NCBI GenBank assembly: GCA_016795385.1
Contig: JAEUHI010000045.1
Location: 1 to 52,806 of the forward strand
Length of the DNA stretch: 52,806 nucleotides
Direction: 5' to 3'
DNA from: Verrucomicrobiales bacterium
Lineage (GTDB): Bacteria; Verrucomicrobiota; Verrucomicrobiia; Verrucomicrobiales; DEV007
Part shown: positions 17,331-26,817 of the stretch, piece after piece
Numbering within the stretch: the first letter of the stretch is position 1
Layout: every line of letters begins with the position of its first letter
The notes under the pieces: generated by a model
What the model was told of the DNA's origin: nothing
The model's input: only the letters and a program-made list of their open reading frames with translations
Database searches by the model: none
Position numbers and translations under genes: made by a program

Positions 17331-18602
17331 ATGGCGGACACGGCGCAAATCAAGAAACAGGCGGGAAACGGCCTGCGGCTACTCTTTTCGGTCGCCTGCG
17401 TCGTGATCATCGTGACGGGCCTGAAGGCCTCCGCGCGCCTCTTCGTGCCGGTGATGCTGGGCGTCTTTCTCGCGATGCTTTCGCTGCCGATCCTGAACTG
17501 GCTCCATGCCCGCGGCCTCCCGCGCATGCTAGCGGTGATCGCGACCGTCTTCGTCGATCTGCTCTTTCTTTTTGTCGTCATCTTTCTGCTCTCCGGCGTC
17601 GTCGGGGATCTCCAGAGCAAAAGCACCGAATACGCCGAGCGCTTCCGTCGGCAGGCCGCGGCCTTCTCGGAATCGATGGATCAACAGCTCGAGCGGCTTG
17701 GCGGATTCTGGACCCGCGCCGGGATCCAGCTGTCGCAGGACGAAGATGCAATGGACGCGGCCTCCGGCAAGGATGCCGTGATCGGCCCTGCCGAGCCGAT
17801 ACCCGCCAAGGTGCGGCCTGCGAACGCGCCGGAAATGGCGGTCGTCCTCGATACCTCCATTCCGACCTTCCGCGAGTTGTTCGAACGCTACTGGGATTCC
17901 ACCCGCGTCGTCGGTATGATCGGCCAAGTCGATCTCGTGGGACGTTTCACTTCCTTTGCCTCGCAAAGCGTGTTCGCCCTCATCGTGATGATCTTTCTGT
18001 TGGGAGAGTCCGATCGATTCGTGCAGAAAGTGCGTGACGTGAGACGCGAGGGCGGACCGGATCTGAGCCGCTTTCAGCGCACCTCGCGGGATATCCAGAA
18101 GTATCTCGCGATCAAGACGGTGGCGAGTTCGGCGACGGGTTTTCTCGCGGCCATTTCCTGCTATTTTTTCAAGGTGGACTTCCCGCTTCTCTGGGGCCTC
18201 GTTGCTTTCCTTTTCAATTACGTCCCGGCCATCGGATCCATCGTCGCAGCGATCCCGCCGGTCGTGCTGGCGCTCATTTTGCACGGCTTCTGGCCCGGAG
18301 TCGGCGTGCTCGCCTGTTATTTGGTGATCAACTTCACGATCGGCAATTTCCTTGAGCCGATCTTCATGGGAGAGCGTTTCGGACTCTCCACCGTGGTGGT
18401 GATTTCCTCCGTCCTGTTCTGGGGATTCGTCTGGGGGCCGGTCGGGATGCTCCTCGCCGTGCCCTTGACCATGATCGTGAAGGTGATGCTCGACAACAGC
18501 ACGGAATTCCGCTGGATCTCCGCCCTCATGGGGAAAGCCCAGACCGAGCACGAGGAACCTCCGATGCCGATCGAGTCGCCGGCCGACGAAAAGGTCGCGT
18601 GA
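17331..18602 (+). CDS. AI-2E family transporter
   Basis: The 423-residue polytopic protein has the typical AI-2E layout: two N-terminal helices (RLLFSVACVVIIVTGLKASA; RLFVPVMLGVFLAMLSLPIL), a third helix, a long periplasmic-type insertion, and a C-terminal helical block with GFWPGVGVLACYLVINFTIG and LEPIFMGERFGLS. The family is named for TqsA, proposed to export autoinducer-2; other members are Na+/H+ exchangers, so the substrate is open. ATG 17331 begins the conserved region; the frame open from 17226 overlaps the divergent gene and is Arg-rich. Confidence 0.92.
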   Translation: MADTAQIKKQAGNGLRLLFSVACVVIIVTGLKASARLFVPVMLGVFLAMLSLPILNWLHARGLPRMLAVIATVFVDLLFLFVVIFLLSGVVGDLQSKSTEYAERFRRQAAAFSESMDQQLERLGGFWTRAGIQLSQDEDAMDAASGKDAVIGPAEPIPAKVRPANAPEMAVVLDTSIPTFRELFERYWDSTRVVGMIGQVDLVGRFTSFASQSVFALIVMIFLLGESDRFVQKVRDVRREGGPDLSRFQRTSRDIQKYLAIKTVASSATGFLAAISCYFFKVDFPLLWGLVAFLFNYVPAIGSIVAAIPPVVLALILHGFWPGVGVLACYLVINFTIGNFLEPIFMGERFGLSTVVVISSVLFWGFVWGPVGMLLAVPLTMIVKVMLDNSTEFRWISALMGKAQTEHEEPPMPIESPADEKVA

Positions 18603-18664
18603 ATTTTCCAGCGCCCGGGCATTTCCGTCTTGGCGAAGGACTCCTGCCGGGAGAAACTCAAGGG

Positions 18665-18973
18665 ATGAAAGTCACGATCGTCTCTCTCTCCCTCTTCGCT
18701 GTCCTCCTCTCCTCTTGTCAGGAAAAATCCGCCGATGCCGCTCCGGCGCCGCCCGCCCCGCCTGTCGTCGACAAGGGAGAAAACGCGGCCTCGGATGATG
18801 CCTTCATCGGGCAGACCGCGGACGCCGCCGCCGCCCTCGCGAAAGAGCGGAAACTCACTTCGCGCATCATTTCCGTCGATGGCCAGCCCCGGCCTGCGAC
18901 GAAGGATTACCGGCCCGACAGGGTCAACTTCGAGATCGAACAGGGTAAGGTGGTGAAGGTCTCGCGCGGCTGA
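18665..18973 (+). CDS. I78-like peptidase inhibitor lipoprotein
   Basis: A 102-residue lipoprotein: signal with lipobox LLSSC (Cys18), Ala/Pro linker, then a domain (FIGQTADAAAALAKERKL, ISVDGQPRPATKDYRPDRVN, FEIEQGKVVKVSRG) resembling the I78/potato-inhibitor-I fold, where the loop before YRPDR is the reactive site. A role against periplasmic serine proteases is inferred. The cysteines typical of many I78 proteins are absent from the mature domain. A GTG overlapping the stop of the preceding gene also opens this frame, but ATG 18665 begins the signal. Confidence 0.7.
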   Translation: MKVTIVSLSLFAVLLSSCQEKSADAAPAPPAPPVVDKGENAASDDAFIGQTADAAAALAKERKLTSRIISVDGQPRPATKDYRPDRVNFEIEQGKVVKVSRG

Positions 18974-18981
18974 TCCGTCCT

Positions 18982-19818
18982 TCAGCCCAATCCCGGCTCG
19001 CCGATGCCGAAGAGCCGTTCCGGATCGCAGGGGCGGCCGGGTTCCCCGAGATACATCCGCGTCAGCACCCTCGCCGGACGAAAGCCGCATTGCTCGGCGA
19101 GGGCGCCGGCGACGTGATTGCCGTCGGGCAGATCCCAGAAGAGAGGACGGTCACTCGGAGCGGCTTCGATGAGGTCGCGGGCGAGTGCGATGCCGGACTC
19201 CGGAGTGGCCGCGGTCACCGGGCCGAGGTAACTCGCCCGCTCACCCTCCCGGCAAAAGCCGAAGCTGCCGTCGTCGCGAAACACGGTGAGAAACGATCCG
19301 GCGGCCAGCGACTGAAGAAGTTCGCGGCGATCGGCACCGAAAACGGTTTGATCGAGTTCGAAATGCTGATCCAAGAGAGCGCCGTCGCTTTCAGCGATCT
19401 TTTCGGCAGGCCTGTCCATCGCTTCGCGCACCCAGCGCCTCAGGTCCCAGGAGGCCCGAAACCCGAGTCCTTCGTAGAGCGGACGTCCCTCAGGGGTCGC
19501 ATCGAGCCCAATGCAGGCGACGCCTTTCTCCTCCCGCAGGTGCCGGATCGCTCCCTGAAGCAAGGCCGTGCCGATCCCCTGACGCCGGAAGTCGGGATGC
19601 ACCAATACCATGCCGATCCAAGCCAAGGCCGTGCCATAGGCTGTCGTCGTCGCGGTCCCGGCAGCAGCCCCGTCCTTTTCCGCGAGAAAACAGCCATCAG
19701 GAGCGAGGGAGAGAAATCGCCGCCAATCGCCACTCGTCTGATTCCAGCCGTTACCGCGACTGAGGGAAAGGGCGAATCCGAGATCGTCGCCGGTGAGGAC
19801 ACGGAGGGTAGCGGGCAT
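18982..19818 (-). CDS. GNAT family N-acetyltransferase
   Basis: The 278-residue cytoplasmic protein has an N-terminal GNAT domain with the acetyl-CoA loop (VLVHPDFRRQGIGTALLQGA, then GLDATPEGRPLYEGLGF) and a C-terminal half (residues about 145-278: FRDDGSFGFCREGERASYLG, then ALARDLIEAAP) that looks like a second, degenerate GNAT-type domain. This two-domain layout is common in GNATs of unknown substrate. It is divergent from the 3D-domain lipoprotein by 56 bp, and its stop lies 8 bp from the stop of the inhibitor gene. Confidence 0.87.
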   Translation of the reverse strand: MPATLRVLTGDDLGFALSLSRGNGWNQTSGDWRRFLSLAPDGCFLAEKDGAAAGTATTTAYGTALAWIGMVLVHPDFRRQGIGTALLQGAIRHLREEKGVACIGLDATPEGRPLYEGLGFRASWDLRRWVREAMDRPAEKIAESDGALLDQHFELDQTVFGADRRELLQSLAAGSFLTVFRDDGSFGFCREGERASYLGPVTAATPESGIALARDLIEAAPSDRPLFWDLPDGNHVAGALAEQCGFRPARVLTRMYLGEPGRPCDPERLFGIGEPGLG

Positions 19819-19874
19819 GGCAAAAAATATCAGGAACTTCCTTGATGATTTCGGGAAATTGAGGATCTTTTATT

Positions 19875-20309
19875 ATGAAATTTATTGTAAATACAATTCT
19901 ACTGATCGGCTTCGGCATCGCCATGGCGGGATGTGCCAGCCTCGGAAAGGGCGGCCGCGTGGAATACATCACTTTGGAAGCGACCGGATACTGCAAGTGC
20001 GGCGAGTGTTGCGGATGGCGGCGGAATCTGCTGCTCCAACCCGTCTATGCTTACGGCCCGATGGAGGGAGAGAAGAAAAAGATCGGCATCACCGCCTCGG
20101 GGACAAAGGCGAAAAAAGGCACCATCGCCGCCGATACGAGCGTCTTTCCCTTCGGGACCCGCATGCGCATCCCCGGCTACGGAGATGGAGTGGTCGAGGA
20201 CCGCGGCGGGGCGATCCAAGGCGGAAAAATCGATCTGTTTTTCAAGACTCACAAGCAGGCGCTGGAGTGGGGAAGGCAGATGGTGACCGTCGAGGTGCGT
20301 TATCCGTGA
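19875..20309 (+). CDS. 3D-domain lipoprotein (MltA/RlpA-like barrel)
   Basis: A 144-residue lipoprotein (lipobox MAGC, Cys20) with a double-psi barrel of the 3D type: ATGYCKCGECCGW at residues 37-49, then GTIAADTSVFPFGTRMRIPG, VVEDRGGAIQGGKIDLFF and WGRQMVTVEV. The three aspartates that name the family correspond to D87, D109 and D120. Such domains cleave or bind peptidoglycan glycan strands, as in lytic transglycosylases and Rpf-like proteins. The cluster of four cysteines near residue 40 is unusual for a barrel of this size. Its stop is one base from that of the convergent SGNH gene. Confidence 0.87.
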   Translation: MKFIVNTILLIGFGIAMAGCASLGKGGRVEYITLEATGYCKCGECCGWRRNLLLQPVYAYGPMEGEKKKIGITASGTKAKKGTIAADTSVFPFGTRMRIPGYGDGVVEDRGGAIQGGKIDLFFKTHKQALEWGRQMVTVEVRYP

Positions 20310-20310
20310 G

Positions 20311-21540
20311 TCACGGATTCGCCGTGGACCGCAGCCAATCCGTGAAGAGTTCCTGGGCCGTGCTCTGATCTCCGGAATCGCGATCGATGAGTCCGATGTC
20401 CTGAGCCGGGACGATCGCGCGGATGAGACGGTCGCGATCTTTCTCCGTCTCGCCGTCGGGTGGGGAGACAACCGAAGGATGCACGACGATCACGTCCCAC
20501 TCGCGGGCTCCCCGGCTGAGGCTGTTGTTCGCGATCCACATCTGGGTGCGGATGAATTCCTCGGAGTCCTTTGATTCCGAGCCCCTGGGGATTGAGAGGA
20601 TGACGAGATCGGGAGTGAGAGGTCGCACCCGGTGGGCGGCGTCCTTCATGAGCGTGTGGCGGTTCAGGCCATCGGTAGGCCACGGGATCACCGTGACCGT
20701 CGCCCCTGGATGCACCGCCGCCATGGCCTCGGCGGCAAAGCCATCGAAAGGCGGCATCGCGAGGATTTTGACAGGCAGGCTCTTTTGTAGTTTTGTCAGG
20801 GTGAGCGAGAGCGGCGCGGGCGCGGATTCGTCGTCGGGCAGCGCGATCGCATTCCCTTCGATCACACCGAGAATGGTCTCCGCGAGGCGACGGTGGCCCC
20901 GCAAGTTCGGATGGATCTCATCGCTCATCGAGAGCCGCCAGGTCTCGGGATCGCGCTCGCGGAGCGCTCCGAGCGAAGCATGGGCGTCGGCGAGAGGCAC
21001 GGACAATTGCCCGGCCACGGCCCGGGCGACTTCGGCAAACGCGGCGACTTTGGCGACGGGACGATCCGGGGTTTCCGAGACGGCGTTGGGCGTGGCAAGA
21101 ATCACTTCGGCCCCGGCGGCGCGGCATTTGTTGACGATCTCAACCAGGTTCTTGCGATAAAGTTCGATATTGCCTTTCGCGACATCGTTCAGCCCGAACA
21201 TCACCGTCACGAGGTGGGGCTTGTGCACGAGCACGTCCTGTTGGATCCGGCCGAGACCGTTCGTGGTGGTGTGTCCGCTCTTGCCCGCATTGATGACCTT
21301 CACCCGGCTCCCGGGATGTCGGGTCGCCAGCGCGTCGCGGATCACCTCGGGATAGGCGCTGCGTCCGCCGGTGTGGTAATACACGCCCGTCACGCTGTCG
21401 CCGAAGCAAACCACGCGCACCTCGTTCTCGCCTGAGGCAATGACCACGCGGATGCGGACGAGCGCGGGCGTGTCCGCGGCCTCGAGCGCGAGGGGACCAA
21501 GGAGAAGAAGTGAGAGAAACACCACACGGAGCGGACTCAT
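20311..21540 (-). CDS. Secreted SGNH hydrolase with a second SGNH-like half
   Basis: A 409-residue exported protein. Signal MSPLRVVFLSLLLLGPLALE, then an intact SGNH domain: VVCFGDSVTGVYY (block I), NAGKSGHTT (II), MFGLNDVAKGN (III), and SDEIHPNLRGHRRL (V, with Asp and His). After about residue 240 comes a second unit (VKILAMPPFDGFAAEAMAAV, TPDLVILSIPRG, WDVIVVHPSV) with the alternating strand-helix pattern of an SGNH fold but no GDS or DxxH residues. ATG 21540 starts the signal peptide; the frame extends to 22164 antisense to the toxin genes and is rejected. Confidence 0.85.
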   Translation of the reverse strand: MSPLRVVFLSLLLLGPLALEAADTPALVRIRVVIASGENEVRVVCFGDSVTGVYYHTGGRSAYPEVIRDALATRHPGSRVKVINAGKSGHTTTNGLGRIQQDVLVHKPHLVTVMFGLNDVAKGNIELYRKNLVEIVNKCRAAGAEVILATPNAVSETPDRPVAKVAAFAEVARAVAGQLSVPLADAHASLGALRERDPETWRLSMSDEIHPNLRGHRRLAETILGVIEGNAIALPDDESAPAPLSLTLTKLQKSLPVKILAMPPFDGFAAEAMAAVHPGATVTVIPWPTDGLNRHTLMKDAAHRVRPLTPDLVILSIPRGSESKDSEEFIRTQMWIANNSLSRGAREWDVIVVHPSVVSPPDGETEKDRDRLIRAIVPAQDIGLIDRDSGDQSTAQELFTDWLRSTANP

Positions 21541-21718
21541 GAGTAACTCGGACGAGCGTGCGGAAGTTTTTGCGAAAAGACAAGATCTCGACTTCGGGAG
21601 GCGGGGGCCTGTTCGCGGTGGGGCGGATCGATGCGAAGCGATTCCGCGTGCCATGCCCTTGGGCTGTCCGGATCTTCTCTCTCCTTGAAAAGCGGTTCGA
21701 CAGGAACGAAGATTTCCC

Positions 21719-21931
21719 ATGAGCACTGGAGATTTGGTCGCGATTTGCGAGGCTCTGCCCCCTGAGAAGCGTGAAGAAGTGGCCGACTTCGCCCGCTTCC
21801 TGCTATCCCGGCAAAACGATGAACGATGGGAGGCGATTTTGGACGATCCCCGCGGATATCCCGGGCTTGAGGCGTTTCTGGACGAGACATCCCGGGAAAC
21901 GGAAGAGGAGCTTGACCTCAACCGGCTGTGA
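21719..21931 (+). CDS. Putative type II antitoxin
   Basis: A 70-residue acidic protein (ICEALPPEKREEVADFARFL, then ERWEAILDDPRG, ending [11 protein letters not shown]). The N-terminal helix pattern and acidic tail resemble small antitoxins of the DUF2281/RelB-like kind. It overlaps the next gene by 4 bp (GTGA), the usual arrangement of antitoxin and toxin. The 178-bp interval 21541-21718 before it would hold the promoter, shared divergently with the SGNH gene; no clear operator was recognised. Confidence 0.68.
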   Translation: MSTGDLVAICEALPPEKREEVADFARFLLSRQNDERWEAILDDPRGYPGLEAFLDETSRETEEELDLNRL

Positions 21932-22191
21932 AATCCCTGGTGCGACAAAGCTTCTGGCGGGCCTATTCCGGATTGGATCCGGTGATACGTGAAGCGGCGC
22001 GAAGGGCTTGGATACAATTCAAGACGGATCCATCCCATCCTTCCTTGCGTTTCAAGAAACTCGCCGGGCATGAACGGATCTGGTCGGTGCGGATCAACGA
22101 TTCCGTTCGCGCTCTCGGCGAGCGGCGCGGTGAGAACATCACTTGGTTCTGGATCGGCTCCCACAACGATTTCGACAAGTTTTTCCGTTGA
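21928..22191 (+). CDS. RelE/ParE-superfamily toxin
   Basis: An 87-residue basic protein starting at GTG 21928. The segments [30 protein letters not shown] and [16 protein letters not shown] match a compact RelE/ParE-fold toxin family in which WIGSHxxYD is characteristic. RelE-type members cleave mRNA on ribosomes and ParE-type members poison gyrase; which applies here is unknown. It is coupled to the upstream antitoxin gene and ends 11 bp before the P1B ATPase start, so all three may share a transcript. Confidence 0.78.
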   Translation: MKSLVRQSFWRAYSGLDPVIREAARRAWIQFKTDPSHPSLRFKKLAGHERIWSVRINDSVRALGERRGENITWFWIGSHNDFDKFFR

Positions 22192-22202
22192 GCGCAGAAG
22201 TG

Positions 22203-24068
22203 ATGAGAGCCACCCCCGACGATCCTCCCGCCGACCGACGCCAGCTCTACATCGCCGGCTTGACCCTCGGGGCGATCGTGGTGCACCTGATCCTGCGCTA
22301 CGGCAGCTCCCTTGGCGAAAACGTCGCGAACGTTCCGCTCTGGATCGCGTACGTCCTTGGTGGAGCGCCTCTGGTGTGGGGCCTGCTGGGAAATTTGCTG
22401 CGTCGCGAATTCGGATCGGATCTCCTCGCGGGACTTTCCATCGTCACCTCGGTTTTTCTCGGGGAGTACCTTGCCGGGGCGCTCGTGATCCTCATGCTCT
22501 CGGGTGGTGAAGCGCTCGAGGCGTATGCCGTGAGCCACGCCTCCTCGGTGCTGAAGGCCCTCGCCAAACGCATGCCCTCGGTGGCGCACCGGAAGGCGGG
22601 AACCTCCTTTGAAGACATCGCGCTCGACGAGGTGGCGATCGGCGATCTGCTCGAGGTGCTGCCTCATGAGATCTGCCCGGTCGATGGCACGGTCGTCGAA
22701 GGCCGGGGGAGCATGGATGAATCCTACCTCACCGGTGAGCCCTATCAAATCTCCAAAACCCCCGGCTCTTCCGTGATCTCGGGAGCGCTCAACGGAGAGG
22801 GGGCGCTCACGATCCGGGCGGACAAACTCGCGATCGATTCCCGGTACGCGAAGATCATGGAGGTGATGCGCGATTCCGAGGAGCGACGCCCCCGCATGCG
22901 CCGCCTCTCCGACCGCCTGGGTGCCTGGTACACACCACTCGCCGTTCTCATCGCGCTGCTGGCCTGGCTCGCGAGCGGCGATCCGGTCCGATTCCTCGCC
23001 GTGCTCGTCGTGGCGACGCCGTGCCCGCTCCTCATCGCCATTCCCGTGGCCATCATCGGATCGATCTCGCTCGCGGCGAAGCGCGCCATCATTGTGCGCG
23101 ATCCGTCCATCCTCGAGACGATCGATACCTGCCAATCGGTGATCTTCGACAAGACCGGCACGCTCACCTACGGGCGCCCGGAGATGACGGGCCACGATGC
23201 CGCGCCGGGCGTCGATTCCGATGAGATCCTCGGCCTCATCGCGAGCATCGAGGTCTATTCGAAACATCCCCTCGCCGAGGCCATCGTTGCGGCGGGAAAA
23301 GAGCGTGGTGTCACCTTCGGGACGGTCGATGAGATCAGCGAGAAACCGGGGCAGGGGCTCGTCGCAAAAGTCGGCGGGCGCGAGCTGCTCGTCACCAATC
23401 GCAAGAAGCTCGCCGAATTGCGGCCGGAGGAAGTCGATTGGCTCCCGCCGGTCGCGGGCGGGCTCGAGTGTGTCGTGCTCGTCGATGGGCATTATGCCGC
23501 GACTTTCCGCTTCCGCGACGAACCGCGCGCCGATGGGGCCGAGTTCATCCGTCACCTCGGTGGCAAACACCACATCGAGCGCTCCATGATCCTCTCGGGC
23601 GACCGACAGTCCGAGGCCGATTACCTCGCCGCGCGGGTCGGGATCGCCACGGTGCATGCCGGAAAAAGCCCCGAGGAAAAAGTCGCGATCGTGCGCGAGG
23701 AGACCGAATCGTGGCGCACGCTCTACGTCGGGGACGGCATCAACGACGCACCCGCCCTGATGGCCGCGACGGTCGGGATCGCCTTCGGCCAGAACAGCGA
23801 CGTCACCGCCAAGGCGGCCGGAGCGGTCATCATGGACAGCTCGCTGCGCAAGCTCGACGAGCTCATCCACATCAGCCGGCGCATGCGACGCATCGCCCTC
23901 CAGAGCGCGGTCGGGGGCATGGTCCTGAGCGCCGTCGGCATGCTCTTCGCCGCCTTCGGTTACCTGCCGCCCGTGGCCGGGGCGATCACGCAGGAGATCA
24001 TCGACGTGCTGGCCGTCTTGAACGCCCTGCGCGTCGCGATCCCTCCGAAATCCCTGACCGATTACTAA
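22203..24068 (+). CDS. P1B-type metal-transporting ATPase
   Basis: The 621-residue product has the P-type signatures TGEP (177-180), DKTGT (316-320, phosphorylated Asp316), the SKHPL nucleotide motif of P1B pumps (around 353-357) and [13 protein letters not shown]. The membrane metal site is TPCP (272-275), not the CPC of Cu/Zn/Cd pumps. There is no N-terminal CxxC metal-binding domain and few N-terminal helices, as in the short P1B groups. Metal specificity cannot be called from sequence. ATG 22203 is chosen because upstream in-frame codons overlap the toxin gene. Confidence 0.95.
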   Translation: MRATPDDPPADRRQLYIAGLTLGAIVVHLILRYGSSLGENVANVPLWIAYVLGGAPLVWGLLGNLLRREFGSDLLAGLSIVTSVFLGEYLAGALVILMLSGGEALEAYAVSHASSVLKALAKRMPSVAHRKAGTSFEDIALDEVAIGDLLEVLPHEICPVDGTVVEGRGSMDESYLTGEPYQISKTPGSSVISGALNGEGALTIRADKLAIDSRYAKIMEVMRDSEERRPRMRRLSDRLGAWYTPLAVLIALLAWLASGDPVRFLAVLVVATPCPLLIAIPVAIIGSISLAAKRAIIVRDPSILETIDTCQSVIFDKTGTLTYGRPEMTGHDAAPGVDSDEILGLIASIEVYSKHPLAEAIVAAGKERGVTFGTVDEISEKPGQGLVAKVGGRELLVTNRKKLAELRPEEVDWLPPVAGGLECVVLVDGHYAATFRFRDEPRADGAEFIRHLGGKHHIERSMILSGDRQSEADYLAARVGIATVHAGKSPEEKVAIVREETESWRTLYVGDGINDAPALMAATVGIAFGQNSDVTAKAAGAVIMDSSLRKLDELIHISRRMRRIALQSAVGGMVLSAVGMLFAAFGYLPPVAGAITQEIIDVLAVLNALRVAIPPKSLTDY

Positions 24069-24083
24069 TCCGACGTCTCGTCG

Positions 24084-25811
24084 TCAGAGATTGCCATCGG
24101 TCACCGCGCCCTCGGAGGCCGAGGCGGCGAGCTTCGCGAACTTCGCGAGGACGCCGTGGGTGTAGCGCGGCTTCGGCTGTTTCCAGGCCTTCTTGCGGGC
24201 CGCCATTTCCTTCGCGGAAATGTGCAGGGTCATCTCGCGCTTCTCGGCGTCGATGGAGATCTCGTCGCCGTTCTTCACGAGGGCGAGGGGCCCGCCCACA
24301 AAAGCCTCGGGCGTGACGTGTCCGATCACGAAACCGTGGCTGCCGCCGGAGAATCGTCCGTCGGTGATCAGGGCCACGTCCTTGCCGAGTCCGGCACCCA
24401 TGATCGCCCCGGTGGGCCCGAGCATCTCGCGCATGCCGGGACCGCCCTTGGGTCCCTCCATGCGGATCACGACGATGTCGCCCTTCTTGATCTTGCCGCC
24501 GAGGATGGCCTTCATCGAGAGCTCCTCGGAGTCGAAGACGCGGGCCTTGCCGGTGAAGGTGAGCCCTTCCTTGCCCGAGATCTTCGCGACCGCGCCACCG
24601 GGGGCGAGGTTGCCGTAAAGCACGACGAGGTGCCCGTCTTTCTTGATCGGGTTCTTGAAGGAACGGATGATGTCCTGCCCTTTGGGATAGGGTTTCACCT
24701 TGGCGAGGTTCTGCGCCATGGTCTTGCCGGTGACGGTCATGCAGTCGCCGTGGAGGAGACCGGCATCGAGCAGCATCTTCATCAGCGGCAGGGTGCCGCC
24801 GATCTCGACGAGTTTCATCATCACGTATTTGCCGCTCGGCTTCAGGTCGGCGAGCACGGGCACCTTTTTCCCGATGCGGGTAAAATCGTCGATCGTGATC
24901 TTCACGCCCGCGGCGCTGGCCATGGCGATGAGGTGGAGCACCGCGTTGGTCGAACCACCGAGCGCCGTCACGACGGTGATGGCGTTTTCGAAGGCCTTCT
25001 TCGTCATGATGTCGCGCGGACGGATGTTTTTATTGATGAGGTTCACGACGGCGGCGCCGGCGTCGAAGCAGTCCATCAATTTCTCATCGCTCACCGCGGC
25101 CTGGGCCGAGCTGTTCGGCAGGCTCATACCGAGGGCTTCGATCGCGCTCGCCATGGTGTTGGCCGTGTACATCCCGCCGCAGGAACCGGGACCGGGAATG
25201 GCGGTGGCGGTGACGCCATCGAGCTCCGCATCGTCGATCTTGCCGGCGCTGTGTTTGCCCACCGCCTCGAAGACCGAGACGATGTCCACGTCCTCACCTT
25301 TGTGGCAGCCCGGCTTGATCGTGCCGCCGTAGACGAAGATGCCGGGACGGTTCATCCGCGCGATGGCCATGATGCAGCCCGGCATGTTCTTGTCGCAGCC
25401 GCCAATGGCGACGACGCCATCCATGCCCTCGCAACCGACCACGGTCTCGATTGAGTCGGCGATGACTTCGCGGCTCACCAGCGAATACTTCATCCCTTCG
25501 GTGCCCATGGAGATGCCGTCGGAGATCGTGATCGTGTTGAACTCGATCGCCTTGCCGCCGGCGGCGTTGACGCCGTTCACCGACTGCTTGGCGAGCCCGT
25601 CGATGTGCATGTTGCAGGGCGTCACCATGCTCCAGGTCGAGGCCACGCCGACGATGGACTTCTTGAAGTCGTCGTTGGAAAAGCCGACCGGGTGCAGCAT
25701 CGCACGGCTCGGGGCGCGATCGGGACCATCGAGCATCGGTCCGGAAAACTGGCGGTGCGCGGGTTTGGCGGCTTTCTTGGCGGGCTTCGAAGAGGGTTTG
25801 GTCTTGGACAT
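24084..25811 (-). CDS. ilvD: Dihydroxy-acid dehydratase
   Basis: IlvD dehydrates dihydroxyisovalerate and dihydroxymethylvalerate in branched-chain amino acid synthesis. The 575-residue product has all family landmarks: TPCNMH (Cys66), GGCDKNMPG and [13 protein letters not shown], the three Fe-S cluster cysteines, plus [14 protein letters not shown] near the C-terminus. The N-terminal 20 residues are Lys/Pro/Ala-rich and variable. The frame runs on to 26255 antisense to the LysR gene, but ATG 25811 is the sensible start. No other ilv gene is in the window. The divergent LysR gene may regulate it. Confidence 0.97.
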   Translation of the reverse strand: MSKTKPSSKPAKKAAKPAHRQFSGPMLDGPDRAPSRAMLHPVGFSNDDFKKSIVGVASTWSMVTPCNMHIDGLAKQSVNGVNAAGGKAIEFNTITISDGISMGTEGMKYSLVSREVIADSIETVVGCEGMDGVVAIGGCDKNMPGCIMAIARMNRPGIFVYGGTIKPGCHKGEDVDIVSVFEAVGKHSAGKIDDAELDGVTATAIPGPGSCGGMYTANTMASAIEALGMSLPNSSAQAAVSDEKLMDCFDAGAAVVNLINKNIRPRDIMTKKAFENAITVVTALGGSTNAVLHLIAMASAAGVKITIDDFTRIGKKVPVLADLKPSGKYVMMKLVEIGGTLPLMKMLLDAGLLHGDCMTVTGKTMAQNLAKVKPYPKGQDIIRSFKNPIKKDGHLVVLYGNLAPGGAVAKISGKEGLTFTGKARVFDSEELSMKAILGGKIKKGDIVVIRMEGPKGGPGMREMLGPTGAIMGAGLGKDVALITDGRFSGGSHGFVIGHVTPEAFVGGPLALVKNGDEISIDAEKREMTLHISAKEMAARKKAWKQPKPRYTHGVLAKFAKLAASASEGAVTDGNL

Positions 25812-25901
25812 GACAGGGTAGGGTGAAATGGGGTGATGCTGGCTTGTCGTAGAATGACGGATTTTTGCGATTGATGGAAATACTATTTTAAAGCGTCTGT
25901 G

Positions 25902-25916
25902 ATACCTTTTTGGTAT
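25902..25916. promoter_or_regulatory. candidate LysR-type operator
   Basis: The dyad ATACC-TTTTT-GGTAT fits the LysR-type T-N11-A box exactly (T25903, A25915). It sits over the start codon of the LysR gene and about 90 bp upstream of ilvD, a usual place for autoregulation plus divergent control. Confidence 0.5.
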
Positions 25917-26793
25917 GACGGAATATTCCCTGCGCGAACTCGAATGTTTCCTCGCCGTGGCGGGGGAGATGTCCTTCACCCGCGCGGCGGAGCGGCTCAA
26001 TCTCGCCCAGCCGCCGCTCTCGCGGCACATCCGCACCTTGGAAGAAAAGCTGGGCGTGGTGCTTTTCGAGCGCAACCAGCGGCGCGTCGCCCTGACACCG
26101 GCGGGCCACGCCTTCCGTGCCGAGGCCCGCGACATCCTGCCGCGCCTGCACCGGGCCGGCGAGGCGGCGAAGCGAGCCGCGCGCGGAGAGACCGACCGCG
26201 TCGAGGTGGGATTCGTCAGCGCCGTGCTCTCTCCCGAACTGGTCGCGGTCTTCACCGGTTTCGGGAAACGGCATCCCAGCGTGCGGCTACAGTTGCACGA
26301 CCTGCTGCCCTCGGATCAACTCGCCGCCCTCGGCCGTGGCGAGCTCGATGTCGCCTTTGTCGGCGTGGCGCCGGAGCGATTGCCCGCGGGGCTGACCTCG
26401 ACGCCTTGGCGCGAGGAGGACTTGCTCGCTTTCGTCCCGCCGAACCACCCGCTCGCCGGACGAAAGGAACTGCGCCTCTCCGAACTCGCGGACGAACCTT
26501 TTGTGATGATCTCGGCCGAGGCGGCACCGAGTTTCGTCTCGCTGCTGCACCGGCTCTGTCTCGCGGAGGGGTTTCGTCCCCGCGTCGTGCAGGAGGCCTC
26601 GCGCGCCCAGGCGGTCGCGGCTCTGACCGTGGCCGGCGCGGGGGTCGCGATCCTCCCGGCCTCGCTCGATCGCATCACCGGGAATGGGCTGCCGCTGCGA
26701 CTCCGCTTGAGGAAAAAGGCGACCCTCGTCCACTCGGTCGTGCATGCCGCAAAACCGTCGGAGTCGGCGAGGGCGTTTCTCGAAGGTTTGTGA
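25915..26793 (+). CDS. LysR family transcriptional regulator
   Basis: The 292-residue product has the LysR winged helix-turn-helix at residues 1-60 ([20 protein letters not shown], then [20 protein letters not shown]), a linker helix and a periplasmic-binding-protein-like effector domain ([34 protein letters not shown]). It resembles the BenM/CatM-like branch. Divergent orientation to ilvD and the dyad at 25902-25916 suggest that it controls ilvD and itself, but the effector is unknown. It is convergent with the esterase gene, 24 bp away. Confidence 0.95.
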   Translation: MTEYSLRELECFLAVAGEMSFTRAAERLNLAQPPLSRHIRTLEEKLGVVLFERNQRRVALTPAGHAFRAEARDILPRLHRAGEAAKRAARGETDRVEVGFVSAVLSPELVAVFTGFGKRHPSVRLQLHDLLPSDQLAALGRGELDVAFVGVAPERLPAGLTSTPWREEDLLAFVPPNHPLAGRKELRLSELADEPFVMISAEAAPSFVSLLHRLCLAEGFRPRVVQEASRAQAVAALTVAGAGVAILPASLDRITGNGLPLRLRLRKKATLVHSVVHAAKPSESARAFLEGL

Positions 26794-26817
26794 GCGTTTT
26801 GAAAAAATGATGTTTTG

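Noticed and set aside
17331..18602. Calling this gene a quorum-sensing AI-2 exporter
   Set aside because: The family name derives from one member; others are ion antiporters, and no lux-type gene is nearby.
21541..22164. N-terminal extension of the SGNH frame on the minus strand, antisense to the toxin-antitoxin genes
   Set aside because: The signal peptide starts at 21540, the extension is Arg/Ser-rich without homology, and it would overlap two well-supported genes.
25812..26255. N-terminal extension of ilvD antisense to the LysR gene
   Set aside because: The LysR helix-turn-helix is certain on the plus strand and IlvD homology begins after 25811.
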